Positions 38,556-48,221 of a DNA stretch of 51,335 bases are shown piece after piece. Both the position numbers and the translations under genes were made by a program. Origin of the DNA: Candidatus Omnitrophota bacterium (GTDB lineage: Bacteria; Omnitrophota; Gorgyraeia; 2-01-FULL-45-10). A model generated the notes under the pieces. It did no database searches. It saw nothing but the letters and a program-made list of their open reading frames with translations, and had not been told where the DNA came from. The DNA lies in the NCBI GenBank assembly GCA_016929115.1, contig JAFGJL010000033.1, positions 1-51,335 on the forward strand. Direction: 5' to 3'. The first letter of the stretch is position 1, and the number at the start of each line of letters is the position of its first letter.

Positions 38556-40076
38556 ATGAAAGAGAGCTACGTCACCCCCACGCAACTAGCGAAGATGCTC
38601 GGCATCTCGCGCCAGGCGGTCATCGAAAAGATACAAAAGGGCTCCATCCGGGCCACCCGGGTGGGAAAACAGTACATTATCGACGAGAAAGAGGTGCGCA
38701 GCATCGAGAACGATTACCTGAAAGGGACGGAGATGAGGCAGCTCGCGACGGCGAAGGATCCCCGGAAGAAGGTGCTCCATATCGTCAGGGAGAACAAGAT
38801 AAACACCATACAGCTCTGGTTCGTCGATATCCTCGGCATCCTGAAGTGCGTATCGATCACTCAACGCGAGCTTGAGGAAGCCCTTTACCACGGTAAAGGA
38901 TTTGATGGCTCATCCGTCACAGGCTTTGCGGAGGCGGAGGAGTCGGACATCATCGCCATGCCGGATGCCGCGACGTTCCAGATGCTCCCCTGGGAGGGGA
39001 CCGCGGCGCCTGTCGCGCGCATGTTCTGCGACATCCTGAACCCTGACCGGACGCCCTATGCCGGAGACAGCCGCTACGCCCTGAAAAGGAACCTTGAGAG
39101 GGCGAAGAAGCTGGGCCTCGACTATTATATAGGCCCGGAGCTTGAATATTTCTACTTTAAATCCGACTCCAAGCCCGAGATACTCGACGAGGGGACGTAT
39201 TTCGAGCTCATCCCGAACGACCTTGCGGACGTGGTCAGGAACAAGACCGTCGACATCCTGGAAAACATGGGCATCCCCATGGAGGCAAGCCATCACGAGG
39301 TGGCCCCGTCGCAGCATGAGATCGACCTCAAATACAATAAGGCCCTCATCATGGCCGACAATATCATAACGAGCCGTTACTGCATAAAAGAGGTCGCTAA
39401 GGCCCACAACATATATGCCACATTCATGCCGAAGCCTATCTACGGCGTGAACGGCAGCGGCATGCACGTCCACCAATCGCTCTTCAGGGGCGGCACCAAC
39501 GCCTTTTACGACAAAAGCGACAAGCATCACCTGTCGACGATAGCCAGGCAGTTCATCGCGGGGCAATTGAAACATATCCGCGAGATATCCTCCATAACGG
39601 CCCAATGGGTCAACTCATACAAGCGCCTCGTGGCAGGGTATGAGGCGCCCGTCTACGCGTCATGGGCGCAAAAGAACAGGACCGCACTGATCCGCGTCCC
39701 TCTATACAGGCCGGGGAACGAAAAAGCGACGAGGGCCGAGCTGCGGTGCCCGGATCCCGCATGCAACCCTTACCTGGCCTTCGCGGTGATGCTCGCGGCG
39801 GGCCTTGAAGGCATAGAAAAGAAGTATAAGCCCCATGAGCCTGTCGAGCCTAATATCTACAAGATGGAGATGTCGGAGCGGGAGACGAGGGGCCTTGCGG
39901 CATTGCCGGGCAACCTGTTCGAGGCGATCGAGGAGACTGAGAAGAGCCGCCTGGTCAAGGATGCCCTGGGAGAGCACATATTCACGCGTTTTCTTATAAA
40001 CAAGAAGAAGGAGTGGGAGGATTACAGGATACAGATCACGAGCCACGAGATTAAAAGGTACCTGCCGATATTATAG
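38556..40076 (+). CDS. glnA: Glutamine synthetase type I with N-terminal HTH domain
   Basis: 506 residues from ATG 38556 (GGAAGG upstream). Residues 4-50 are an excisionase/MerR-like winged HTH: YVTPTQLAKMLGISRQAVIEKIQKGSI then RVGKQYIIDEKEV. Residues about 70-506 form a full GSI: LWFVDILGILK, GFDGSS (115-120), the metal-site ASHHEVAPSQHEID, NGSGMHVHQS, NSYKRLVAGYEAP and NRTALIRVP. The C-terminal part (NIYKMEMSERETRGLAALPG) looks like the alpha subtype, with no clear adenylylation loop. It makes glutamine from glutamate, ammonia and ATP. In Bacillus a GSI-alpha enzyme controls the MerR-like repressor GlnR; here a similar reader is covalently joined to the enzyme. I know of no characterised protein of this form. 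Confidence 0.93.
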   Translation: MKESYVTPTQLAKMLGISRQAVIEKIQKGSIRATRVGKQYIIDEKEVRSIENDYLKGTEMRQLATAKDPRKKVLHIVRENKINTIQLWFVDILGILKCVSITQRELEEALYHGKGFDGSSVTGFAEAEESDIIAMPDAATFQMLPWEGTAAPVARMFCDILNPDRTPYAGDSRYALKRNLERAKKLGLDYYIGPELEYFYFKSDSKPEILDEGTYFELIPNDLADVVRNKTVDILENMGIPMEASHHEVAPSQHEIDLKYNKALIMADNIITSRYCIKEVAKAHNIYATFMPKPIYGVNGSGMHVHQSLFRGGTNAFYDKSDKHHLSTIARQFIAGQLKHIREISSITAQWVNSYKRLVAGYEAPVYASWAQKNRTALIRVPLYRPGNEKATRAELRCPDPACNPYLAFAVMLAAGLEGIEKKYKPHEPVEPNIYKMEMSERETRGLAALPGNLFEAIEETEKSRLVKDALGEHIFTRFLINKKKEWEDYRIQITSHEIKRYLPIL

Positions 40077-40081
40077 GCGGG

Positions 40082-40885
40082 CTAAATAATAACTATCGCT
40101 ATACCCTTCTCGTCGGCAAGCTTTATAACCTCTTCTTTGTCGACAAGCAGGGTCTTTCCGCCTTCCAGCGCGAGGGCCTTACCTCCGGAGTCAGCCAGGA
40201 CCTTCACCGTATCAAGCCCCACGAGAGGCACATCAAAACGCATATCCTGCTCGGGCCGCGCGACTTTTACCACAACGAACCCTATTTTAGAGAGGCTGCC
40301 GGCCCTTTTGATAGCCTCATCCGTGCCCTCCGCGCCCTCTATTGCTATGACTGTCTTGTTGTTGACTGCCAGCGTCTGGCCGATGTCGAGGCGTGCCAGC
40401 TCTCTTGCAACCGTCCGGCCGTATTCTATGTCCTCGGATTCCTCGCGGTCCGGCGAGCGCTTAGTGAGAACGCCTTTCTTGGGTATCAGATGCTCCAGAT
40501 ATGTCGTTGAATCCATTATTTCGATGCCGAACTTGGCGAGGATACCGGCCACCTGTTTCAGGATGGCGTAATCCTTGCGGTCCCTTGTCTTGTTGATGGC
40601 GGCCCTTATCTCGTCGTCAAGTTTCTTTTCGTCCTTGAACAGCAGGTCCTTCTTGAGCTTGCCCAGCATAACGATCTTCCTCAAGCGTTCCGTTACCACC
40701 AACATCAGTGCCTTGTGAAATTGCCCCCATTCCAGCCAGTGCATCTTATCGACGTAACGTTCCAGTTCGGCCGAAGTGACACCCTTTAAACCCAGGGCCA
40801 CCACGGTATCCCCCTTCTCCTTCGCCTTCTGCGCGAAGATGATGGGTATGGTTCCGTAACCGGCTACAAGTCCTATGCGAGCCAT
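40082..40885 (-). CDS. lpxI: UDP-2,3-diacylglucosamine pyrophosphatase LpxI
   Basis: 267 residues from ATG 40885. The N-terminal IGLVAGYGTIPIIFAQKAKEKG and the C-terminal part DIGQTLAVNNKTVIAIEGAEGTDEAI with RFDVPLVGLDTV are the LpxI (former DUF1009) signatures. It hydrolyses UDP-2,3-diacylglucosamine to lipid X and UMP; LpxI is the non-LpxH alternative used by many bacteria. It ends the long minus-strand run, converging with glnA (five bases apart), and starts four bases after fabZ. lpxA is missing between them. Confidence 0.94.
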   Translation of the reverse strand: MARIGLVAGYGTIPIIFAQKAKEKGDTVVALGLKGVTSAELERYVDKMHWLEWGQFHKALMLVVTERLRKIVMLGKLKKDLLFKDEKKLDDEIRAAINKTRDRKDYAILKQVAGILAKFGIEIMDSTTYLEHLIPKKGVLTKRSPDREESEDIEYGRTVARELARLDIGQTLAVNNKTVIAIEGAEGTDEAIKRAGSLSKIGFVVVKVARPEQDMRFDVPLVGLDTVKVLADSGGKALALEGGKTLLVDKEEVIKLADEKGIAIVII

Positions 40886-40889
40886 CTTC

Positions 40890-41366
40890 TTATTTGGGCT
40901 GCTCCTGGCTTGGCGCGACAAAAGCGAACATAAGGTCGGCTTCGGTCGTCACCTCGCCGTTGACCTTGGCTACGGCGTGCACCTGCACTACGCCCATCTT
41001 CTGCTTCACCAGTTCGCTCTCTATCATAAGCTGGTCGCCCGGCACTACGGGCTTGCGGAACTTCGCGTTGTTGATGCTGAGAAAATAGGCAAGTTTCCCC
41101 AGGTTCTCTTTCACATTGAGCGCGGCCACACCGCCGACCTGCGCCATCGCCTCTATTATTAAGACGCCCGGCATTATGGGCTGGCCCGGGAAATGGCCCT
41201 GAAAAAACGGCTCGTTTATCGTGACGTTCTTAAGCCCTACCACCTTCCTGTCGGTCGCCTCCACTATCCTGTCGACCATAAGAAAGGGATAGCGGTGCGG
41301 CAGGATCTTCTGTATCATGTTGACATCGAGTTGTTTTCCCTTTATATCCATCTGTTCGAGTCCCAT
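40890..41366 (-). CDS. fabZ: 3-hydroxyacyl-[ACP] dehydratase FabZ
   Basis: 158 residues. Hot-dog fold with the active site [20 protein letters not shown]: His58 and Glu72. [12 protein letters not shown] near the start is typical. Dehydrates 3-hydroxyacyl-ACP, competing with the LpxA/LpxD acyltransferases for the same substrate. GGAG lies before ATG 41366. It is a separate protein, not fused to LpxC as in some relatives. Confidence 0.96.
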   Translation of the reverse strand: MGLEQMDIKGKQLDVNMIQKILPHRYPFLMVDRIVEATDRKVVGLKNVTINEPFFQGHFPGQPIMPGVLIIEAMAQVGGVAALNVKENLGKLAYFLSINNAKFRKPVVPGDQLMIESELVKQKMGVVQVHAVAKVNGEVTTEADLMFAFVAPSQEQPK

Positions 41367-41375
41367 GGCATTCTC

Positions 41376-42215
41376 CTATTTTGCTGACGCTTTCAGTTTC
41401 TTCACGAGCTCCATGTTCAGCTTATGGCCGCTCTTTATAGCTATGACGCGGCCGATTATCGGCATGCCCAGAAGATAGAGGTCGCCGATGAGGTCGAGGA
41501 TCTTGTGCCTTACCGGCTCGTCAGAAAAACGCAGCGTATTTTTGATAGGGCCGGCCTTGCCCATGACAAGTGTGTTGTCGTAATTCGCGCCCTTGCCCAG
41601 CCCCATTTTTAAAAGCTCGAGCGCTTCTTCCTCCAGGCAGAACGTCCGCGCCGGCGCGATCTCGCGCTCAAAAGACGCCTCATCCAGGGGCATGCTCATA
41701 TATTGCGTTCCGACGGACGGGCTGTCATACGACATAAGATATGAGACCGTGAGCCGGTCGTCCGGGAATACCGCTACCAACGAATCGCCGGAGGCGCACC
41801 AGGCCGGTTCTTTAGGGATAAAGACCTTCTTTGCCGTATCTTGCTCTATAATATGGGCGCGCTTCAGCGCTTCAACGTAATCCTTCGCGCTCCCATCGAG
41901 TCCGGGAAGCTCGACATTATCGGCCTCCGCTACTATATTGTCGATACCGAGTCCGGCGAGCGCCGCCATGAGATGCTCGGTCGTCTGCACCTGAAGCGGG
42001 CCCATGCCCAGCGTGGTCCTGCGTTCAGGCGAATCCGCCGCGCCGAGGTCCAGGGATTGTATATGAAGGAGCGGCTTATTGGGAAGGTCGGCCCTTATGA
42101 AATTTATCCCGCTGTCGGCAGGCGCGCCCTTTAGTTTGAGCGTGACCTTGGCGCCTGTCTGGAGGCCCGTCCCTTCTATTACGACCGGATCCTGTATGGT
42201 CTTTTGACGCGTCAC
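41376..42215 (-). CDS. lpxC: UDP-3-O-acyl-N-acetylglucosamine deacetylase
   Basis: 279 residues from GTG 42215, which overlaps the lpxD stop (GTGA); the longer frame to 42503 only translates lpxD out of frame. Zinc ligands and catalytic residues are visible: TTEHLMAAL (His), [15 protein letters not shown] (His and Asp) and SGHKLN (catalytic His). The second, committed step of lipid A synthesis. Slightly short at the C-terminus against the usual 300. Confidence 0.96.
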   Translation of the reverse strand: MTRQKTIQDPVVIEGTGLQTGAKVTLKLKGAPADSGINFIRADLPNKPLLHIQSLDLGAADSPERRTTLGMGPLQVQTTEHLMAALAGLGIDNIVAEADNVELPGLDGSAKDYVEALKRAHIIEQDTAKKVFIPKEPAWCASGDSLVAVFPDDRLTVSYLMSYDSPSVGTQYMSMPLDEASFEREIAPARTFCLEEEALELLKMGLGKGANYDNTLVMGKAGPIKNTLRFSDEPVRHKILDLIGDLYLLGMPIIGRVIAIKSGHKLNMELVKKLKASAK

Positions 42216-43243
42216 TTGCTCTCGAGTTCCTTTATCTTCGCTTCCAAGACTTTCACCCGCTCGTATAATTTCGGAAGAAGCCCCACGCATCCTAAGATAT
42301 CGCGCGCCTTGTCCACAGGCTTTGCGGGATACCAGAACAAGGTCGTATTGGCGGGGAACGACTTTGATATCCCTGTCTTGGCGCCTGCCATGACAAAATC
42401 GCCCAGCTTCAAATGATCGGCCACGCCGACCTGTCCGCCCAGGACGACGTTCCTGCCAAGACTGGTGCTTCCTGATATACCTGTCTGGGCCGCCGCGAGA
42501 CAATAGGGGCCGATGACTACGTTGTGGGCTATCTGGACCAGATTGTCGATCTTCGAGCCTTTGCCGATGACCGTTTTTGAGAACCTTGCCCTGTCGATCG
42601 TCACGCAGGCGCCTATCTCAACATCATCCTCTATGAGGACCGTGCCTATCTGGGGTATCTTAACGTGCGTGCCGTCCCGCTGAGTGTCATAGCCGAACCC
42701 GTCGCTTCCTATGACGGACCCGGGATGGATGACGACCCTGTTGCCGATAGATACCTCTTCGCGTATCGTAACGTTAGGATAGATGATGCATCCGGCGCCT
42801 ATCTTCGTATTTTTACCCACGAAACAGAACGGATAGAGAACTGTGTTATCGCCGATCGAAGCGCCGTCCTCCACAACGACATACTGGCCGAGCGCGACGT
42901 CTTTACCCAACACAGCCTTTTTGCCTGCGATGGCAGTCCCATGGACACCCTTGGGTACCGGTATCCTTTCCGGCATGAGGAGATCCACCAGTCTTGAAAA
43001 TGCGACCGAAGGGCTGTCGACCTTTATGAGGGGCTTGGCCGTCTTGGACTGAAGCGGCCCTCCCACCACGACACAAGAGGCGCCGGATCCTTCGATCGTC
43101 TTTTCTGACACAGCAGGGCCCGCGAAAGCTATTTCGCCGGGCTGCGCATCTTCGATGCTATTGACGCCGCGTATCGCGATGCTGCCGTCGCCGGTCAACT
43201 CACCCTGTAAAAATACCGCTATCTCCTTCAACGTCTTTGTCAT
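42212..43243 (-). CDS. lpxD: UDP-3-O-acylglucosamine N-acyltransferase
   Basis: 343 residues from ATG 43243, set by GGGGGG eight bases upstream. N-terminal uridine-binding domain (about 1-100), then left-handed beta helix with hexapeptide repeats ([36 protein letters not shown]), the catalytic His in [11 protein letters not shown], and a C-terminal helix. Adds the second 3-hydroxyacyl chain using ACP donors. Overlaps lpxC by four bases. Confidence 0.96.
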   Translation of the reverse strand: MTKTLKEIAVFLQGELTGDGSIAIRGVNSIEDAQPGEIAFAGPAVSEKTIEGSGASCVVVGGPLQSKTAKPLIKVDSPSVAFSRLVDLLMPERIPVPKGVHGTAIAGKKAVLGKDVALGQYVVVEDGASIGDNTVLYPFCFVGKNTKIGAGCIIYPNVTIREEVSIGNRVVIHPGSVIGSDGFGYDTQRDGTHVKIPQIGTVLIEDDVEIGACVTIDRARFSKTVIGKGSKIDNLVQIAHNVVIGPYCLAAAQTGISGSTSLGRNVVLGGQVGVADHLKLGDFVMAGAKTGISKSFPANTTLFWYPAKPVDKARDILGCVGLLPKLYERVKVLEAKIKELESK

Positions 43244-43279
43244 ATACACGCCCCCCTTCTGCGCGCCCGGCAAAAAGCC

Positions 43280-43326
43280 AGAAACCAGAGTACGGCATAG
43301 CAAAGGAGCGCCGCGCCCTGGTTTCT
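43280..43326. repeat. Inverted repeat between skp and lpxD
   Basis: AGAAACCAG (43280-43288) and CTGGTTTCT (43318-43326) are perfect 9-bp arms around a GC-rich 29-base loop. Possible RNA hairpin before lpxD. Confidence 0.4.
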
Positions 43327-43351
43327 TTAAAAGATCCGGAGAGCGAACGGC

Positions 43352-43864
43352 CTATTTGCCTTTTACGTTCAGCCTTTTCAGGACTTCCGCCGTCAGGTCA
43401 TACTGCTCGCCGGCGTACAGAAGCGTCCTCTGGTTCAGGATAAGGTCGTAGCCGTTCTGCTTCGAATAGTCGGCGATCACCTTCTCGATGTTCTTCAGGA
43501 TGCCGCCAAGGAGTTCGTTGCGCTCCTTAAGAAGCTCTTCCCTGGCCTTGCCGTCAAAATCCTGGAGAACCTTGATCTTCTCGTCGATGGCGGCCTGCTT
43601 ATCCTGCTTTCCCTTCTCCGACAGGAGCGCCTGTTCATCTTTCAGTTTCCTGATGGCGTCGACCATCTTCTTGCGCTCAGCCTCTTTTGCCTTACCCTTG
43701 TCCTCGAGCTTGCGCTCAGCGTCCTTGGTCTCGCCGTACTCGTCAAAGACCTTCGCCAGGTCGACATAGCCTATCTTGTACTCCTTGGCGTACGCCTGGC
43801 TCGCGCCGAGAACGGTCATCGCCAAGAAGATTACCGCTACCGCCAGTACCGTCTTCTTATTCAT
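43352..43864 (-). CDS. OmpH/Skp-family periplasmic chaperone
   Basis: 170 residues from ATG 43864 (AGGAGAAGG upstream). Signal peptide about 1-26 (SQAYA-KE). Opens IGYVDLAKVFDEY as in Skp/OmpH, then a long Lys/Glu coiled-coil tentacle and a C-terminal strand region ANGYDLILNQRTLLY-like in pattern (KQNGYDLILNQ). Skp trimers hold unfolded outer-membrane proteins in the periplasm for BamA. The bamA-skp-lpxD order is the classic one. Confidence 0.92.
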   Translation of the reverse strand: MNKKTVLAVAVIFLAMTVLGASQAYAKEYKIGYVDLAKVFDEYGETKDAERKLEDKGKAKEAERKKMVDAIRKLKDEQALLSEKGKQDKQAAIDEKIKVLQDFDGKAREELLKERNELLGGILKNIEKVIADYSKQNGYDLILNQRTLLYAGEQYDLTAEVLKRLNVKGK

Positions 43865-43925
43865 CGCGCCTTCTCCTTTCCTGTTTTTTACCACTCTTAT
43901 CCGCCTTCGAATTCAAATCGCATTA

Positions 43926-43959
43926 GCCTGTATGCTTCGGCGGACAACCCGCCGCAGGC
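43926..43959. repeat. REP-like hairpin between bamA and skp
   Basis: GCCTG ... CAGGC enclosing CGGCGG-ACAAC-CCGCCG. It lies in the 130-base bamA-skp gap and could modulate downstream expression or RNA stability. Confidence 0.45.
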
Positions 43960-43994
43960 TATCTACCCTGAATCGCCCGATACACGAAGGCGGG

Positions 43995-46313
43995 TTAAAA
44001 TCCGCGGCTTATGCTGAAATAGAACTCGCCCTTTTTCTCATCCTCGTAATTCTGGGTAAGCGGATAGCCGTAATCGAGCTTGAACGGCCCTATAGGCGTC
44101 TTGACCCGCACGCCTATACCGGCCCCCTGCCTGTAATTTCCGCCCCAGAGAAAATCACCGGCCCTGCGCCAGACGTTACCTACGTCGTAAAATATGGCCC
44201 CTTTGAGGACTTTTTCATACAGCGGAAATGTCAGCTCCGCGTTGCCTACGGTAAGGGCCTCGCCTCCTATGGGGTCGTTGGAGCCTGGATCCCTGGGGCT
44301 GACAGCGCGCTCGCGATAACCGCGTATGGTGTTCGCGCCGCCGGCGAAGAACCTTTCATATATCGGGACCTCATCGGAGTCGCCATAAGGATCGATGACC
44401 CCGACCCGGCCTTTCACCTCCAGGGTGAACTTCTCAAAGAACGTGTAATAAACGGCCGCGGTCCCCGTCGCTTTCCAGAAATCCTTATCGCCGCAGAAGA
44501 TGCCGCCGGCGTCCTCGAACGCGCCGTTGATCAGCAATCCTCTCGTCGGCACGTAGATATTGTCTCTCGTATCGAGCGTCAGCTGTATGGAGCCGCTCGA
44601 GATCCAGTTGGACCCTTCTTCGGCCTTAAGGTCCGGGGAGGCGTTATCTGAGACGCTCTCTAGGCGGACTTCTTCCAGCCGGTACATCGCGTCCGCGCGC
44701 AGCCAATCGGTGATCTCCTTACCCAGCCTGAGGTCTCCGCCCGACCTGCGCTCGTCATATGCCCAGCCGACGTCGGTAGCGCGTTTATGCGCCGCGGAAT
44801 AGACGTCGAACCCGAACGAATAGGGGTACCCGAATATCCACGGCTCGGTCCAGCTGACATTGAAGTTCCTCCTGACCATGCCCAGTTCGGCCCTTATGGA
44901 AAGGTACTGGCCGGCGCCTACGAACGTCGGGAAGTTCAGTAGGTCGAAATTCCGCTGTGATACTTCGACAAATCCGATAAGCTGGTCGATGGAGCTGTAA
45001 CCGCCGCCGAACGAGAACTCCCCTGTCTTGCCCTCTTTCACGCCGATCAGAAGGTCCTGCACATTGGGATCGGCCGTCTCCTCCGTATCGAAATTAAGGT
45101 CCTCAAAAAGGCCGAGGTTGTAGAGCCTCTCCTTGGAGCGTTTAAGTCTATTGCCGTCGAACTTGTCGCCGGGGTATATCCTAAGCTCCCTGCGCACCAC
45201 GATCTCTTTTGTCTTCGTGTTGCCGCGCACGTCTATCTTGCCGACATAAACGAGGTCCTTAGAGTCTATATTATAGACGACATCGACGTTGCCGGTCTCG
45301 GGATTGGCGTTGCGCTCGACGTCGATCATGACGTTCATGTAACCGTAGTGCTGGTAGTGCTGCCTGACCGCCAGCGCGTCCGTCCGCAGCCCCTTGTTGG
45401 AGAAGGGCTTGCCGGGGCCCATCTTGATCAGCTTGCGGATATCCTTTTCCGGAAGGGTGAGGTTCCCCTTTATCTCGAGATCGCCGACTTTGTATTGCTT
45501 GTTCTCCCTGACTTCTATGGTTATATAAAGGAGCTTGCCGTCCTCAGAATAATCCAGCTTAGGGACCAGTTCGACATCGAGATAGCCGATATCATCGTAC
45601 AACGAACGTATCTTGTCGAGATCCTCCTGGAATATCTCTTCCTTGAAGACGCCCGGGTTGAAGAGCCAGGCCGGTTTCGTTCCCAGGATCTTCGTGATAA
45701 CGCCCGTCTTGAGGTGTTTGTTGCCGGTTATGGTGATCTTTGCCACCTTGACGCGCGTACCTTCGTCCACCAGCACGGTGACCTTCGTCTTGTTCAGCTC
45801 CCTGTCGGTATCGAGCTCGTACCTGACCTCGATCAGGGGATAGCCCTTCTTCACATAGAGGTTCTTTATATCAGCGACATCCTGCGCGAGGAGCGACAGG
45901 TTGAGCATTTCGTCGGGTTTCGACCTCATCACCGACCTAAGTTTCCCGTCCTTCAGGATACTGTTGCCCCTGAACGAGATGGTGTCGATGACCGATTTCT
46001 CTTCGACGATAAAGGTGACCTTGACGCCGTCCTCGTAGTCCTCGACGTCGATGGAGACGTCGGTGAAGTAGTCTGTGGCGTAGAGCCGTTTAAGGTCGTC
46101 GTTCAGGACTTCCTGCGAAAATGGATCGCCGGGCTTCGTCTTGATCTTTGAGAAGATCGTGTCCGAGCTGATCGTCCTGTTATCCTTGACGAGCAGCTGT
46201 TTTATGGTCTTGCCTTCCTTTTCCGACAGTTGGGCGTGGGCCGATATGCCCGGCCACGCGCATATCGCGATAGCGGCAACGCAGGCGATGATCCTTCGGC
46301 GTGCCGGCGTCAT
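43995..46313 (-). CDS. bamA: Outer-membrane assembly factor BamA
   Basis: 772 residues. Signal peptide about 1-27 (GISAHA-Q). Five POTRA domains (to about 420; e.g. IDTISFRGNSILKDGKL and VAKITITGNKHLKTGVI), then an Omp85 barrel beginning near EFSFGGGYSSIDQLIGFVE. The conserved barrel motif appears as FFAGGANTIRGYRERAVSP (VRGF/Y-type loop), and the C-terminus ends YFSISRGF with the terminal Phe typical of outer-membrane barrels. Inserts beta-barrel proteins in the outer membrane. ATG overlaps the dnaB stop by four bases. Confidence 0.96.
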   Translation of the reverse strand: MTPARRRIIACVAAIAICAWPGISAHAQLSEKEGKTIKQLLVKDNRTISSDTIFSKIKTKPGDPFSQEVLNDDLKRLYATDYFTDVSIDVEDYEDGVKVTFIVEEKSVIDTISFRGNSILKDGKLRSVMRSKPDEMLNLSLLAQDVADIKNLYVKKGYPLIEVRYELDTDRELNKTKVTVLVDEGTRVKVAKITITGNKHLKTGVITKILGTKPAWLFNPGVFKEEIFQEDLDKIRSLYDDIGYLDVELVPKLDYSEDGKLLYITIEVRENKQYKVGDLEIKGNLTLPEKDIRKLIKMGPGKPFSNKGLRTDALAVRQHYQHYGYMNVMIDVERNANPETGNVDVVYNIDSKDLVYVGKIDVRGNTKTKEIVVRRELRIYPGDKFDGNRLKRSKERLYNLGLFEDLNFDTEETADPNVQDLLIGVKEGKTGEFSFGGGYSSIDQLIGFVEVSQRNFDLLNFPTFVGAGQYLSIRAELGMVRRNFNVSWTEPWIFGYPYSFGFDVYSAAHKRATDVGWAYDERRSGGDLRLGKEITDWLRADAMYRLEEVRLESVSDNASPDLKAEEGSNWISSGSIQLTLDTRDNIYVPTRGLLINGAFEDAGGIFCGDKDFWKATGTAAVYYTFFEKFTLEVKGRVGVIDPYGDSDEVPIYERFFAGGANTIRGYRERAVSPRDPGSNDPIGGEALTVGNAELTFPLYEKVLKGAIFYDVGNVWRRAGDFLWGGNYRQGAGIGVRVKTPIGPFKLDYGYPLTQNYEDEKKGEFYFSISRGF

Positions 46314-47695
46314 GCGCTCTCCATATCGGCGTGGGCGTCCACGAAATCCTCTTCCCGCGCCATCTCGAGGTTCTCGAACCTCATATATTCGCCTATGAAC
46401 GTCAGGTCGAAGGTGCCCACCGGTCCGTTACGCTGCTTGGCGATGTTGATCTCGGCGAGCCCTTTTACCTCGGGGTTATCGCGTTCATAATATTCCCTTC
46501 GCAAAAGAAGTATTACCAGGTCCGCGTCCTGCTCTATGGCGCCGGATTCGCGCAGGTCCGAGAGCTGCGGCCTTTTGTTCTCTCGCTGTTCTACGGCGCG
46601 GGAAAGCTGGCTGATGGCGATGACCGGGACATTGAGCTCGCGCGCTAGGGCTTTAAGCGAGCGCGATATCTCGGATATCTCCTGCTGCCGGTTATCGGAC
46701 GAGCTCGCCGCGCCTTTCATCAGCTGCAGATAGTCCACTATGACAAGCCTGATGTCGTAAAGCGCCTTGAGACGCCGCGCCTTTGCCCGCAATTCAAGGG
46801 CCGAAAGGGAGCCGGAATCGTCTATGTAGATCGGCGCTTCCGATAATTTCCCCGCGGCTGTGACGAGACGCGGCCAGTCGGCCTGCGACAGGAAACCCGT
46901 GCGCACTTTATGGGCATCGACCCTGGCATGGGAACACAGCATCCTCTGGACAAGCTGCTCTTTGGACATCTCAAGGCTGAAGAACGCCACAGGCTGCTTT
47001 TCGATAACGCCGATATGTTCGGCGATGCAGGAGGCCAGCGCGCTCTTACCCATCGACGGACGAGCCGCTATGACGATGAGGTCTGAGGGGTGGAACCCCG
47101 CTGTCCGTATATCGAGCTCCCTGAAACCTGTCCCGAGGCCGGTAACGTGCGCCTTGCGCTGATAGAGGCTGTCGATAGTCTCGATAGAGCCCTTTATGAC
47201 GTCCCTGATCTGGGCGAACCTCGCGTCGACCTTCTTGGAGCTGACGTCAAAGACGAGCTGCTGGGCCTTGTCCAGCAGTTCGTCAGCGTTGCGCGAGCTG
47301 TCGTAGCATTCCGAGGCGATCTGCGTCGAGACGTTTATGAGCGAGCGCAAGACCGCCTTCTCCTTTACGATCTTCGCGTAGTGGGCGATGTTCGCTGAGG
47401 TAGGGACGCTCGAGGCGAGCGTCGAGATGTAGACCGGCCCGCCGACTTCGTCGAGCGATCCCTCTTTCTTCAATTGCTCTGTAAGCGTGATGATGTCGAC
47501 GGCCTTGTTATCGTTGTAAAGCTGTATTATGGCGCGGAATATCTTGCGGTGGGATTCTTTGTAAAAGCTCTGATCCGTGACAAGCTCAATAGCATGCGAT
47601 ATCGCGTCATGGTCCAGGAGCATCGACCCGAGGGTGGCCACCTCCGCCTCATCGTTCTGAGGAGGCAGTTTCTCGATCATATCATTTGCGCCCAT
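46310..47695 (-). CDS. dnaB: Replicative DNA helicase
   Basis: 461 residues. N-terminal helical domain (EVATLGSMLLDHDAI), linker, and RecA-type domain with Walker A ARPSMGKSALA, Walker B VIVDYLQLM and the SRAVEQRENKRPQLSDLRESGAIEQDAD segment diagnostic of DnaB. Hexameric fork helicase loaded at origin. The rpsF-ssb-rpsR-rplI-dnaB order is common in bacteria; the overlap into bamA is less so. Confidence 0.97.
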   Translation of the reverse strand: MGANDMIEKLPPQNDEAEVATLGSMLLDHDAISHAIELVTDQSFYKESHRKIFRAIIQLYNDNKAVDIITLTEQLKKEGSLDEVGGPVYISTLASSVPTSANIAHYAKIVKEKAVLRSLINVSTQIASECYDSSRNADELLDKAQQLVFDVSSKKVDARFAQIRDVIKGSIETIDSLYQRKAHVTGLGTGFRELDIRTAGFHPSDLIVIAARPSMGKSALASCIAEHIGVIEKQPVAFFSLEMSKEQLVQRMLCSHARVDAHKVRTGFLSQADWPRLVTAAGKLSEAPIYIDDSGSLSALELRAKARRLKALYDIRLVIVDYLQLMKGAASSSDNRQQEISEISRSLKALARELNVPVIAISQLSRAVEQRENKRPQLSDLRESGAIEQDADLVILLLRREYYERDNPEVKGLAEINIAKQRNGPVGTFDLTFIGEYMRFENLEMAREEDFVDAHADMESA

Positions 47696-47729
47696 TGTCT
47701 TTTCGCTCCGAACTATGAACGGCGCCGGC

Positions 47730-48185
47730 TCACTTCTCCGGCTCTTTGTTCACGACCCAGACCCTTAAAGCGGCCTTTACCTCGGGGTGGACCTTGACCG
47801 CTACCTGATAGACGCCCAGTTTCTTGATCGGTTCTTCCAGGATGATGTCTTTCTTGTCGATGGTGAAGCTCTCGGCCGCGAGGGCTACCGAGATCATGTC
47901 GCTTGTCACGGAGCCAAAGAGCTTCTCTTCCTCCCCCGCCTGCGCCGGTATGGTTATGGAGAGGCTCTCGAGTTTCCCGGCAAGGGCCTTGGCGGCTTCG
48001 AGCATCTTCGCTTCCTCGGCCGCGCGCTTCTTCTTTAAGGATTCCAGGAATTTCATGTTGCCGGCCGTCGCGATCTTAGCCTTCTTGTTCGGCAACAGGT
48101 AGTTCCGGGCATACCCTTCCTTGACCACTACGACATCCCCTATATTGCCCAGCCTTTCGATGTTTTCTATGAGTATGACTTTCAT
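47730..48185 (-). CDS. rplI: 50S ribosomal protein L9
   Basis: 151 residues. MKVILIENIERLGNIGDVVVVKEGYARNYLLP is the L9 signature: N-terminal rRNA-binding domain, long connecting helix and a C-terminal domain. GGAAGAGACTTTT precedes ATG 48185. Confidence 0.96.
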   Translation of the reverse strand: MKVILIENIERLGNIGDVVVVKEGYARNYLLPNKKAKIATAGNMKFLESLKKKRAAEEAKMLEAAKALAGKLESLSITIPAQAGEEEKLFGSVTSDMISVALAAESFTIDKKDIILEEPIKKLGVYQVAVKVHPEVKAALRVWVVNKEPEK

Positions 48186-48221
48186 AAAAGTCTCTTCCTA
48201 TTTTTCGCTGATATCGCGCTT

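Noticed and set aside
42216-42503. N-terminal extension of LpxC into lpxD
   Set aside because: Out-of-frame translation of lpxD; GTG 42215 gives the usual LpxC start and a GTGA overlap.
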